Shown one piece after another: positions 9,914-19,600 of a DNA stretch of 64,000 nucleotides. Numbering within the stretch: the first letter of the stretch is position 1; each line of letters starts with the position of its first letter. Origin of the DNA: Fidelibacterota bacterium (GTDB lineage Bacteria > Fidelibacterota > Marinisomatia > Marinisomatales > TCS55); contig JAERSH010000042.1 in the NCBI GenBank assembly GCA_016845785.1, positions 1 through 64,000 of the forward strand, written 5' to 3'. The position numbers and the translations under genes are program-made. Under the pieces are notes generated by a model that ran no database searches, was not told the DNA's origin, and saw only the letters and a list, made by a program, of their open reading frames with translations.

Positions 9914-11354
9914 GGGATACCGCTTCAATAATCTCAATATCTGAGTAGGGGAGGATTTCACCATTTATTTCTTGGCCATTTTCACGACCTTTCCCGAGCA
10001 CTACCAAAATATCTGATGATCCTAATTGAGAAATAGCTTTATTCAATCCTTCACCGCGATCATCTACAATGCAAAATTGATCTGTACGCAATCCGGATAG
10101 GATTTCTGCATTAATATCCGATACAGATTCTGACCGGGGGTTATCAGGTGTAATCCATAAATAATCTGAATATTGTTCTGCAATTCGTCCCATTTCTGGT
10201 CGTTTGGATGCATCCCGATCTCCGCCGCAACCAAATAAGACATAAAGTTTTCCTGAATCCGATTTCATCCTGGAAATGGTTTCTAAAACTTTTTCATAAG
10301 CATCGGGGGTATGGGCATAATCCACAATAATGGTGCCCCCATTTTCCATATTGAAAATTTCCATTCGGCCTTCCACAGAATCACATGCGGATACCCCAGA
10401 ATGGATGACGTCGGGTTCAATTCCTAAAGAAAGGGCGACACTCACAGCAGAGAGGATGTTTTCAACATTAAATTCTCCCACCATGGGAGAATTGATACGG
10501 ACTTCGTGCTCGCCCGCCTTTATAACACCTTGTATTCCATGAATCGTTTGAGATAATTCTGAAAAATAAATATCGGCACCGCCATTTTTTGAAATTCTCA
10601 CTACAGGCGCTTGTGATTCCTTCGCTATAGCTTTCCCTCGCGGATCATCAAAATTGATAATGGATGTACCTGTGATGGGGAGGGCGTGAAACAATTTAGA
10701 TTTGGCATGGAAATATTCATCCATGGTATGGTGGTAATCTAAATGATCCGGAGATAAGTTCGTAAAAACGGCAATATCAAATTCCACATCGGCTACGCGC
10801 AATTGATCCAATGCATGAGACGAAACCTCCATCACGATATGGGTGATGCCACGGTCAAGAAAATCTCTAAATGTTTTTTGAAGATTAATGGGATCAGGCG
10901 TCGTTAGGGATTTTTCGGATGTAAATCCATCAGCAACAATCCCCAGTGTGCCCAGTTGGGCAGATTTCATGCCATTGGCTTTCAAAATAGAGTGAACAAT
11001 GGATGCAGTTGTTGTTTTTCCATTGGTGCCTGTAATCCCAATCACCGTCATATCTTTAGTGGGATTTCCATAATAGGTTGCGGCCACACGGCTGACAGCC
11101 AATCGTGGGTTGGCCACTTTAATATTAGGGACAGAAAGATTTCCCATATCCCGACCATTGGATATGACAGCAGCGGCCCCATTATCAATCGCTTGATTTA
11201 TAAAATCGTGTCCGTCAAAGGAGGATCCATATACGGCGACGAACAAACTCCCATCTGAAGCGTCTCCCGAATGCGTGCAAAGATGAGAAATATCCACGGA
11301 TGGAATGGAAAACCCATCTTGGACGATATCTTGTACTAATTGCTTTAATTCCAT
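9903..11354 (-). CDS. murE: UDP-MurNAc-L-Ala-D-Glu--meso-diaminopimelate ligase MurE
   Basis: MurE adds the third residue of the stem peptide. The 483-residue protein has the ATP loop GITGTNGKTTTASIV (106-120), LTTPDPINL for the UDP-sugar, EVSSHALDQ, TNLSPDHLDYH and YAHTPDAYEKVL. The substrate-selectivity motif DNPR at residues 404-407 (TPDNPRSE) is the version known to bind meso-diaminopimelate rather than lysine, so a Gram-negative-type DAP cell wall is inferred. It lies two bases after ftsI and overlaps murF by 11 bases. Confidence 0.97.
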   Translation of the reverse strand: MELKQLVQDIVQDGFSIPSVDISHLCTHSGDASDGSLFVAVYGSSFDGHDFINQAIDNGAAAVISNGRDMGNLSVPNIKVANPRLAVSRVAATYYGNPTKDMTVIGITGTNGKTTTASIVHSILKANGMKSAQLGTLGIVADGFTSEKSLTTPDPINLQKTFRDFLDRGITHIVMEVSSHALDQLRVADVEFDIAVFTNLSPDHLDYHHTMDEYFHAKSKLFHALPITGTSIINFDDPRGKAIAKESQAPVVRISKNGGADIYFSELSQTIHGIQGVIKAGEHEVRINSPMVGEFNVENILSAVSVALSLGIEPDVIHSGVSACDSVEGRMEIFNMENGGTIIVDYAHTPDAYEKVLETISRMKSDSGKLYVLFGCGGDRDASKRPEMGRIAEQYSDYLWITPDNPRSESVSDINAEILSGLRTDQFCIVDDRGEGLNKAISQLGSSDILVVLGKGRENGQEINGEILPYSDIEIIEAVSHAN

Positions 11355-11355
11355 G

Positions 11356-13323
11356 TTAATTCAATCCCATGGTGCATATAGACCCGGGTAACTTTTTTGT
11401 TCCCGGCTTCGGGCTTTGCCAGACCACATGGCCTGACCCGGTAAAGTCAGCCCGCAAATTTGCTGAAATTAAAATTTGTTTTGCTTTGCGAATACTCATG
11501 CCACGCACATCCGGCACGATGGTATATCCATCCTGATAGGCAGGGTAGGGGCTTACTGTATTTAATGCAGGGATAGAAACAGGCATGGCCACATTTTGAT
11601 TTTCTGCAATCACAGTATTAAACCGTTTGGGTTTTGGTTTGTGATATTGGATTGAATCATCCATATTAATGATTCGTTGCGCAACGCGACGAAATACAGG
11701 CGCTGCCCCATAGCCACCCCAATGGAGGCCATATTTTGGTTCATCTAAAATGATGACACCTACCACTTGAGGATTCTCTGCGGGAAAGAATCCGGCAAAA
11801 TTGGAAATGTATTTATCGGAATAACTGCCATCCATAAATTTGTGGGCAGTCCCCGTTTTACCGGCAACAGACCAACCTTGGATGCGTGCTTTTGTACCTG
11901 TTCCGGTTTTGACCACCTCTACGAGCATGTCTTTCACTGTTTCCATAATTTCAGGATCAGCAACTTTACGGATGACTTCCGGTTTTTCTGTATATACCAC
12001 ATTTCCATTTTGTGCGAGAATTTGCTTCACTAAGCGTGGCCTAAGTAAAAAACCACCATTGGCAATGGCAGCGTATGCTGAAGCCATTTGAAGGGCAGTC
12101 ACACCCACTTCATAACCGATAGATACTTCAGCCAGTGAAATTTCACTCCAGTCTTTGGTTTGTCGCAAAGTACCTTGTGTTTCGCCGGGGAACCGGATGC
12201 CTGTTAATGTGCCGAATCCAAAATCTCTAGAATATCGATAAAGTGGATTTCGCCCCAATTGTTGTGCAATTTTTATGGTGCCTACATTGCTGGAATGGGC
12301 GATGATTTGAGGAAAAGTGAGGAGCCCAAATTTTTCATGATCTGAAATGGTTTTTCCCGCCACGGTAAATTGACCATCTTCACAATAGAACTCGTCATAG
12401 AGTGAAACAGTTTGGGTGGCTACCGCGGCAGTTGCGGCGACAATTTTATAGGTTGAACCCGGTTCAAATTGGTCGGTAATGGCTCTGTTCTTTTGGTTCT
12501 CGACAGGTGAACCGCTCGGCCGGTTAGGGTCATAATCCGGGAGGGAAGCCATGGCGAGGATTGCTCCTGTCTGTGGATCCATAAGTACACCCATGGCACC
12601 TTTGGCATTGGACTCATTAACGCGACGAGCCAATTCTTCTTGCAGAATACTCTGATATTCCAAATCAAGGGTGAGCTGTATATTGGCCCCATCCACCGGT
12701 GGTTTCATAGGGAAGCTGGTTTTGAACTGAGATCGGCCTTCACCGTTTACTTGTTTTACCACCCACCCCGGCGTGCCGGATAATTGGGTATTAAATTCTT
12801 TCTCCACTCCGATCAGACCTTTGTCATCCACATCGGTAAAGCCTACAATTTGTGCTGCCACATTGCTGTGGGGGTAGGATCGTCTGGATTTGCGCTCAAG
12901 GACGAGCCCGGGGATTCGCGTGCCAAGAATAGGCTCAACTTTGTCTCGACGAAGGTTCCGATCCAAATAAACAAAATCGGATTTTGATTCCAATTTACTT
13001 ACATAATATGCCGCATCACGGCCGGTGGACTCGGCAATCCTTTCGGAGAATGATTGCTTATCTTTTATTTTTGATGGGTGGGCGCCCAAAGAATAATGGA
13101 TAATGTTTCGCGTGAGGGGGCGATCGTGCCGGTCATAAATATTCCCGCGAACGGCCAGCAGTTTTTCATTTTTCTGACTTTGACGGAAACCTTGTTCTCG
13201 ATAAGCAGCGCTATCGATTACCATGATCTGAAATAGACGCGCAGTGAGGCCTACCCATGCAAATATGAGGAAGCATGAAAGCACGGTCACCCGCGATCGA
13301 AATTTCAGATAGGTTTTAGTCAA
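11356..13323 (-). CDS. ftsI: Septal transpeptidase FtsI / PBP3 with a C-terminal PASTA domain
   Basis: This class B penicillin-binding protein cross-links septal peptidoglycan in the periplasm as partner of FtsW. A short cytoplasmic tail precedes a membrane helix at about 12-34. The PBP dimerisation domain (about 55-210) contains RGNIYDRHDRPLTRN. The transpeptidase domain has the three active-site motifs S290-TYK-293, S344-SN-346 and KTGT at 489-492. The last 60 or so residues (VPDVRGMSIRKAKQILI and onward) form one PASTA repeat, as in many FCB and Gram-positive FtsI proteins. Total length is 655. The start overlaps the ftsL stop as ATGA. Confidence 0.96.
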   Translation of the reverse strand: MTKTYLKFRSRVTVLSCFLIFAWVGLTARLFQIMVIDSAAYREQGFRQSQKNEKLLAVRGNIYDRHDRPLTRNIIHYSLGAHPSKIKDKQSFSERIAESTGRDAAYYVSKLESKSDFVYLDRNLRRDKVEPILGTRIPGLVLERKSRRSYPHSNVAAQIVGFTDVDDKGLIGVEKEFNTQLSGTPGWVVKQVNGEGRSQFKTSFPMKPPVDGANIQLTLDLEYQSILQEELARRVNESNAKGAMGVLMDPQTGAILAMASLPDYDPNRPSGSPVENQKNRAITDQFEPGSTYKIVAATAAVATQTVSLYDEFYCEDGQFTVAGKTISDHEKFGLLTFPQIIAHSSNVGTIKIAQQLGRNPLYRYSRDFGFGTLTGIRFPGETQGTLRQTKDWSEISLAEVSIGYEVGVTALQMASAYAAIANGGFLLRPRLVKQILAQNGNVVYTEKPEVIRKVADPEIMETVKDMLVEVVKTGTGTKARIQGWSVAGKTGTAHKFMDGSYSDKYISNFAGFFPAENPQVVGVIILDEPKYGLHWGGYGAAPVFRRVAQRIINMDDSIQYHKPKPKRFNTVIAENQNVAMPVSIPALNTVSPYPAYQDGYTIVPDVRGMSIRKAKQILISANLRADFTGSGHVVWQSPKPGTKKLPGSICTMGLN

Positions 13324-13658
13324 TGGGAATCCGCCAGTGCATTCTCATCAATGTAGATCATCAATGTTTCCGGTTCAGCCGGCACCATATTCAATTCTGT
13401 CCGGGCGACATAAGAAATCCGATCACCTCTGGATAGTTGGGCAATATCCATTTTGAGCTCTTTTACAGAATTCTCCAATTCTTGAGATACTTGGTTTTGC
13501 ACCTCAATAGCCAGCATGGTTTCATCCACTTCTGTATAGACCCAAAGATAGACAATGAGTCCTGCAATAGATAGGATGGTGGTTGAAAAGAAAAGCAAGG
13601 TTTGGAGGAATTCCCGATTCTTTTTTGATCGGCGTTTTTTCCGTCTTTTCACCGGCAT
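13320..13658 (-). CDS. ftsL: FtsL-like divisome protein
   Basis: This small bitopic protein of 112 residues has a very basic N-terminus (KRRKKRRSKKNR), one membrane helix at about residues 18-40, and a heptad-rich periplasmic segment (about 45-85) expected to form a coiled coil with DivIC/FtsB. The family is too divergent for firm sequence recognition. The call depends on topology and on the fixed position between rsmH and ftsI, with overlaps at both ends. Confidence 0.82.
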   Translation of the reverse strand: MPVKRRKKRRSKKNREFLQTLLFFSTTILSIAGLIVYLWVYTEVDETMLAIEVQNQVSQELENSVKELKMDIAQLSRGDRISYVARTELNMVPAEPETLMIYIDENALADSH

Positions 13659-14557
13659 TAGGCGATCCTTTCTGCTGCCCGCAGTTTGGCACTGCGGGAC
13701 CGACTGTTTTGGGCTTGCTCATCTGCTGAAGGGACGATGGGCTTTTTGGTCAACACATTCAATATCCCTGCCTGTTTTAATGCACGAAACGTATGCTTGA
13801 CCATTCGATCTTCCAGGGAATGGTAAGACATGATCACTACCCGACCATTAATGGATAAGTAATCCATGAATACATCGAGAAAGGATTTGAGCTTGTCCAG
13901 CTCGCCGTTAACGGCAATGCGTAGGGCTTGGAATACGCGAGCCAGGGATTTGTGTCGTTGTTGTGGAGGGGTAGACCGGCGGATAGCCTCTTTGAGGTCC
14001 GCTACTGTGGTCATGGTTTTCATGGCTTTAATGGAACGGGCAATTTTCCGCGAATGCCGCTCCTCGCCGTATTGAAAAATTATATCAGCCAATTCTTCGT
14101 CAGAAGCATTGGAAATAAGTTCTGATGCAGTTTTTCCACTTTCACTGTTAAATCGCATATCCAGATCACCTTCAGATTCGAACGCAAATCCACGGGTATC
14201 TGAATCCAGTTGCATAGAAGAAAGCCCAAGGTCTAGAAGAATGCCATTCACGGCAGGCACTTCCATTTTTTGGAGGATTTCAGGGAATCGGTGGTAAGAT
14301 AACTGGTGCGTAGAGATGGGACGTGCGGAGGCACCAAAACGGTGGTTGCAAATGTCCAGTGCCTCCGCATCCCGATCAAGTCCTATCAGCCTTCCGTTGG
14401 ACGAAAGGTGGTCTAGGATCTGTGTGGCGTGCCCGCCAGCGCCAACGGTACCATCGAGGTACACGCCATCGCGCTGCAGGTTTAAGTATTGGATCACTTC
14501 CGATGGCATCACAGGAATATGGGGTTGATCGTAATCCTGTGGCATCGACGTGGTCAT
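13658..14557 (-). CDS. rsmH: 16S rRNA (cytosine1402-N4)-methyltransferase RsmH
   Basis: RsmH (MraW) methylates N4 of C1402 in 16S rRNA using S-adenosylmethionine. The 299 residues start with HIPVMPSEVIQYLNL. The SAM-binding motif is LDGTVGAGGHATQIL, followed by GLDRDAEAL, GILLDLGLSSMQLD, GFAFESEGDLDMRF, and the C-terminal SYHSLEDRMVKHTFR. It is the second gene of the dcw operon; its ATG overlaps the mraZ stop by one base (TGATG). Confidence 0.97.
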   Translation of the reverse strand: MTTSMPQDYDQPHIPVMPSEVIQYLNLQRDGVYLDGTVGAGGHATQILDHLSSNGRLIGLDRDAEALDICNHRFGASARPISTHQLSYHRFPEILQKMEVPAVNGILLDLGLSSMQLDSDTRGFAFESEGDLDMRFNSESGKTASELISNASDEELADIIFQYGEERHSRKIARSIKAMKTMTTVADLKEAIRRSTPPQQRHKSLARVFQALRIAVNGELDKLKSFLDVFMDYLSINGRVVIMSYHSLEDRMVKHTFRALKQAGILNVLTKKPIVPSADEQAQNSRSRSAKLRAAERIA

Positions 14558-15021
14558 CAGAGAATAATTTGATTGGCCAATTCATCAAATTCAGATGATT
14601 CAATTTCTTGAGATGCTTGATCTGCCGCATCCAGTAGGGCAGGATTCCAAATTTCAATTTTATTTACCATGCCTATGATAAGGGCTTCTTTTTCTAATTC
14701 GGCATAAGAAGTGAGGTTGGGGGTAAGGGCGATGCGGCCTTGCTTGTCATATTGGACTGTGGATGCATATCGAACTGTGCTTCTGACAAATGATCGATTG
14801 ATCCGGGAGAGTGAAGAAAGTTTTCTTAATTCATCTTCGATGGCTTGCCAAACGATGACGGGATAAACCCAGATGCACGCATCCATGCCTCGCGTAATTA
14901 CGAAAGTATGTTCGTTATCATCGGTAAGCCCATTCCGAAATTTCGCCGGAATATTGACGCGGCCCTTCACATCCAATGAATAAGAAAATTCGCCAGTAAA
15001 TGTATTTTGATTTAAAGTCAT
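14557..15021 (-). CDS. mraZ: Transcriptional regulator MraZ
   Basis: MraZ is a double SpoVT/AbrB-fold DNA-binding protein that in other bacteria represses the dcw operon it heads. The 154 residues contain two copies of the fold: FSYSLDVKGRVNIPAKFR near the N-terminus and VQYDKQGRIALTPNL in the second half. I use the ATG at 15019-15021; an in-frame TTG two codons upstream is also open. No clear Shine-Dalgarno sequence is visible. TGGG-type boxes that MraZ probably binds lie just upstream. Confidence 0.95.
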   Translation of the reverse strand: MTLNQNTFTGEFSYSLDVKGRVNIPAKFRNGLTDDNEHTFVITRGMDACIWVYPVIVWQAIEDELRKLSSLSRINRSFVRSTVRYASTVQYDKQGRIALTPNLTSYAELEKEALIIGMVNKIEIWNPALLDAADQASQEIESSEFDELANQIIL

Positions 15022-15043
15022 GCCCAAATGTTAGGGATTATTA

Positions 15044-15088
15044 CCCACAACTACCCACAATGTATCTATTATCCCCCACAGGTGTCAA
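15044..15088 (-). promoter_or_regulatory. dcw promoter with MraZ-type operator repeats
   Basis: Read on the minus strand, a consensus -35 box TTGACA (15083-15088) is followed after 18 bases by a weaker -10 box TACATT (15059-15064). Just downstream are two TGGGT boxes in tandem (15053-15057 and 15043-15047) with a 5-base spacer, and a further TGGGG lies in the promoter spacer (15074-15078). MraZ of other bacteria is known to bind TGGGN repeats separated by 5 bases. Autoregulation of the cell wall and division operon is inferred from this match. Confidence 0.7.
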
Positions 15089-15164
15089 TATATTTTATGA
15101 AAAAATTATACGATCCCCACTGTAGATGGGGCGATTGACTAAAGGATGACTTTAAAGTTTGGGG

Positions 15165-15995
15165 TCAGATCTTCGGAGCGAAGTGCTGAATGGTGACTGT
15201 ATTATCTACAGTCGAGAGAGAGATTTTGACTGGATTTTGTGATGACTCAAAAGAGTTTAGGGCTAATCCATTCAAGTAGAGGTTTAAACCTTTTGTATGT
15301 TTAAACAATATTTTAAGCGAATCACCAAATTCAATGAGTCGATTATCGCCGATTGGGAGAACTGCTTCTGACGGTGAAAGTGTATCTGATTGGGTCCGAT
15401 ACCACACCCGTTCTGCGGTGGCCAGCTTCAATGTATATGGCGCTTCCGCTTCTAAAATTTGGGTGGATTGGGTCAAAACATCATAATCATTTTGAAGCAT
15501 TTGATCTGTAATGGGGCCTTCTTCTTCAAATTCGCTGGGATATTCTATGGGGGCCTTTGCCGCTTCTTCAGCATTAATCACGCGAATGATGTAAATGGCA
15601 AATATGGATATGGCCACCAATATGATGCCTGTAACCATATCCTTCCGCATACTTTTTGCAGATCGGTTTGGCGCAGAAAGATCTGCAGATTCAGATTCGG
15701 TTAGCGGTGCCGGCTCAGGTGATTCCGGCTCAACATCTTTCTGAGGAGTAGTCGGTTCGGGTTGATTACCAAGAAATGATTCTAGCTGTGCTAACGTTTC
15801 TTCTGCATCCGCACCAATTTCTGTGGCGTAAGCACGAACAAACAATCGCATATAAGTGTGCGGCAGCTGACTGAATTGTCCATTTTCAATGGCATTGAGT
15901 GATGCTATGCTAATTTTCGTGCGATGATGAATCTCTTCGAGATCAATACCCCGTTCTTCCCGGAGTGCTTTCAATTCTGTATAAAACTCAGACAT
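15165..15995 (-). CDS. RodZ-like HTH membrane protein
   Basis: The 276-residue protein has a Cro/CI-type helix-turn-helix at about 5-62 (LREERGIDLEEIHHRTKISI), an acidic proline-rich linker (about 78-112), one membrane helix at about 120-140, and a periplasmic C-terminal domain resembling DUF4115. This is the RodZ layout, in which the HTH binds MreB and the protein guides cell elongation. It lies next to the dcw operon but has its own upstream region. The name RodZ is by architecture; the family is diverse and some members act as transcription regulators. Confidence 0.82.
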   Translation of the reverse strand: MSEFYTELKALREERGIDLEEIHHRTKISIASLNAIENGQFSQLPHTYMRLFVRAYATEIGADAEETLAQLESFLGNQPEPTTPQKDVEPESPEPAPLTESESADLSAPNRSAKSMRKDMVTGIILVAISIFAIYIIRVINAEEAAKAPIEYPSEFEEEGPITDQMLQNDYDVLTQSTQILEAEAPYTLKLATAERVWYRTQSDTLSPSEAVLPIGDNRLIEFGDSLKILFKHTKGLNLYLNGLALNSFESSQNPVKISLSTVDNTVTIQHFAPKI

Positions 15996-16054
15996 AAGGG
16001 CGGAAAAGTTACATGAAGGATTTCCATGAGAAAAACCCTTTTATGATCACTATT

Positions 16055-16627
16055 TCATTTATTTTGATGGGAGGTGAAGTGCTGATAAAATTGAGAAAGC
16101 GGAAACCCCATTACATTATAAAAACAGCCGTCGATTCCATGAACGCATACAGAGAACCAATCTTGAATACCGTAACTACCTGCTTTATCAAAAGGTTTGT
16201 AGGTATCTATATAATAGGTAATATCATGATCAGATAAAGTATTAAATGTAACGTTTGTTTTGCAATGAAAGGTGTCATTAATCTTTTTAGAAAGGCATTG
16301 AATGGATACACCCGTATATACGGAATGGGTATTCCCGGATAAGTTGGATAGCATCCGGAAACTATCTTCTCTGTCTTTGGGTTTCCCCAAAATATTTCCA
16401 TCAAATACAACCACTGTATCAGCGCCCACAACAAATTGATCCGGATAGTCTTGGGCCACATCCAACGCTTTGGCTTTGGCATAGTGTTCTACAAAATCAG
16501 GGGGATTGAGTCTAATGGAAAAATCTTCATCCACTTGGCTCGGCACCACCTCAAATGAAAAGTCAATTTGTGCTAATAATTGTTTTCGCCTCGGCGAAGC
16601 GGATGCAAGTATGATAGATTTATTCAT
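16055..16627 (-). CDS. maf: Maf family nucleoside triphosphate pyrophosphatase
   Basis: Maf proteins hydrolyse dTTP, UTP or modified nucleotides to monophosphates, which helps nucleotide-pool sanitation, and some affect septum formation. The 190 residues show the N-terminal motif ILASASPRRKQLL (6-18), VDEDF, the catalytic GADTVVVFDGNILGKPKD and DKAGSYGIQ near the C-terminus. Substrate subtype (YhdE- or YceF-like) cannot be settled by eye. Its start overlaps the stop of the upstream C25 peptidase gene by four bases, so both are probably cotranscribed. Confidence 0.93.
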   Translation of the reverse strand: MNKSIILASASPRRKQLLAQIDFSFEVVPSQVDEDFSIRLNPPDFVEHYAKAKALDVAQDYPDQFVVGADTVVVFDGNILGKPKDREDSFRMLSNLSGNTHSVYTGVSIQCLSKKINDTFHCKTNVTFNTLSDHDITYYIDTYKPFDKAGSYGIQDWFSVCVHGIDGCFYNVMGFPLSQFYQHFTSHQNK

Positions 16628-19600
16628 CTGTATATGGCGAGCCTCCCAATATGATTAATTTTTTGCCCCTCATTTTCAGCTGTCATTTTATATAAATAAA
16701 CACCATTGGCCAAACGATTGCCAAATTCATCTCGTCCATCCCATGGAATGCGGTGATATCCCAATGCAAATTGTTCCGGATAAAAAGATTTAATCCGCCG
16801 ACCTTCAAGCGTATATACATTGATGGACACCTTCGCGGATGCGGTGACTTCAAACGTAAATTGTGTATCATTGGCGAATGGGTTGGGGAAATTGAGGACA
16901 TGGAGCAAGTCCAGTTTTTTGGATTTAAGCAATAATAAGTCAATCTGAATTTCAGTCGGATTATTGGCATTATCCCATGCACTAATTCCTATCGACAAGG
17001 CATCTTCTTCAGAATCAATGGGGAAATGAATCGTACCAGTATTAAGGCTGTTTTTATCATAGATAAATTGATCGACTGCATTTGTTTTCGATTCTGTTAT
17101 TGGGTCAATAATCCACAGTTCGTGTCCTTTTTCTCCTGTGAGATTTATGCCTAAGGGATCCGATAACCGAATAACCAGTGTTTCATCCATGGGAATATGA
17201 TCGCCGGAACGAAGCATACGACCATTTTGGGTTTCAAATGTAATGATGGGACCTTCCGTATCTGTCGATGGTGTGCCCAATGTAAGTGGAATCTCAGAAA
17301 CGGCGCCTAGGGCTTCTCCCGTATTTCCATCTGAAATATTGAATCGTAATTTTGCATTATGTTTAGAATAAGTAATATCCTTCGGTACTCGAAATTGAGG
17401 AGACAAACTGCCATTCGAAAATGTGAAGGCGCCCCTGAAAAGGGTGGGGCCATTTTCTAAATAGGCCATGGTTTCTTGTTTAGAGGCAAATAGAAATGAT
17501 TGTGTTTTTTCGGTAGCCCCATCATCAAATACAAGATACCCTTCGCCGGATTCAAAGGGAGCCTCCCCTGATAATGTACCCACTTCGAGCGTGGCCAAAG
17601 TATCGGGTGAAACCGATGCGGACCGAACCAATGTTGAAGGTATGGGCAAGGGCATAGCCGGATCGCCAAACAGGTGAAATAATTCCCCATCGCTGCCACC
17701 GGTTTTCACCGATTGAAGCAAGGTGCCTAATGTGGCATGTGAAACGGAGTCGCCTTTAAAAAATTGCCCAAATATGGATTCTAAATAATGAATATTGCTG
17801 GATACGGTTATTCCACGGGTGGTGGTAATAATTGCAGATGCACCATCCATTTCTTTTCGAATTAATTCTTCTGCAAAGGATTCACGGTCAATGGCATCGA
17901 AATGTCCCCAATTGCAAGTCCCCGCAAGCCAAATGGGCAATTTCATATTGGTCTGAATATGATCAACATCATTTCTGGATTCATTAATAATGAGCAATTT
18001 TTCTTGGGCCCATTGGGTTGGATTCCCATGCCCAATATAATTGATAAGGGATGTACCGGTGGAAAGTTGATCAAATAGAGCTTGGGTAGCTGCCGGTTTT
18101 GTGACACCAAAAACAGATCCATCATTTTCTTCAGGATATGCCACCATATAAAGTTTTTTCACTTCCATAAAGTCCGGAATTGATTTGGCCAATCGTTCTG
18201 AATTCAACGTATGGCTTTTGCCTACATACAATTCGTAGGATTCTTTTTCGGGCCTGGCCGGATCATCTGCTACGAGGGTAACCCGTTGTTTCCACAAGCC
18301 TTTTGGCATATCTGTTTCAAAGGCAATGATCTTTTCTACAAATGCAGTTACTTCTTCTGAGGAACGAGCCGGAAATCGACCGGTGGCCATCTCAGGGATG
18401 ATGCCATTGAAGGCGACCAAGCGATCATCGGTAGCGTGTGAATAATTTGTACCCACTTCAATTGTGGGCACTTGAATTTTAGATTGCAAGGTGATATTGC
18501 GGTAATCATAATCCGCATCACCCATAAACAGAACTGTGGTCGGTTTTTGAGTCCAGTTTTCTTGGGTCCATTGGAGAAAATGACGTATGGCGATGGGATC
18601 TTTACTACCACCGGAAAATTCAAGATAGATTTGATCCAAATCGGCATATATAGTTTGTGGACGATGATCGACTAATGGTTGAGAAGCAGATGAAAATGAT
18701 TTTGGCCCCACTATAATATGGTTTGCGCCCAGTGTTGTATTTCGCAATTGATTCCATTTTATAGGACCTATGGATTCAATATTTGATACCATGGAGACAT
18801 CATTCAAATTAAAAACCGTAAATCGCTGTAATGTATCTGCTGGGAGTGTGACGCGCATTTCAGTTTTATCGCCTACAGTTTTTACAGGCACATTCTCCGG
18901 ATGGAGTGGGTGGGTGATATTCCAGACCTTTAGTGCATTGCCGGTTATTGAAAATGTCATATCATTAGATGTAACCGAAGAATAGAAATTAAATGGGGCG
19001 GTGTAGATTAATTTTCTTGTATAGGTCAAAGTGAAGAAATCATAAAAGGGTTCTGAATTGGGGTTATCAGAATTGTTCGTAATTTGAAAAGAATTAATAT
19101 CATTTTTTAGTAGTCCTGCCGGAATGCTAAACTGAGTCGATTTCAATCCCAGATGAAACCATTGGAGGGTGGACAAATCTGAATTGGATAACGACAGATT
19201 CATTTCATGTTTTGTATTTCCATAGCGTGTATCCACTGACTCATGGCCAATAAACCCAATTGAACCGGAGGCAGTGGTTGAAGATACTGAATGATTCAAT
19301 TCAACAGGTTGGGTGTATGGAGCCCCTTGGCGCATTTCGGTGGTTCCCCAAGCCAATCCTGATTCATGTGGATTGATTTTATCCGATTCAAAATGGAGGT
19401 ATGAAAGACCATAGTCCACACTCAGGGGGCCATCTTCCACGATATTCCCCGTTTCAATTCTTTTCCCTCGCAATGTATTATCGTCCGGAATGAGCAGCCA
19501 ATAAACGGATTGATTAAAATAGAGGTTTTGATGCCAGGATACTTCTGCCACATTTTGCTCAAATCCGCTGGGACCTTGTGCATAAAAAAACAACATATCG

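Noticed and set aside
9914-9964. Upstream extension of murF
   Set aside because: The extra 17 residues lie wholly inside the end of murE, have no MurF similarity, and a good ATG exists at 9913.
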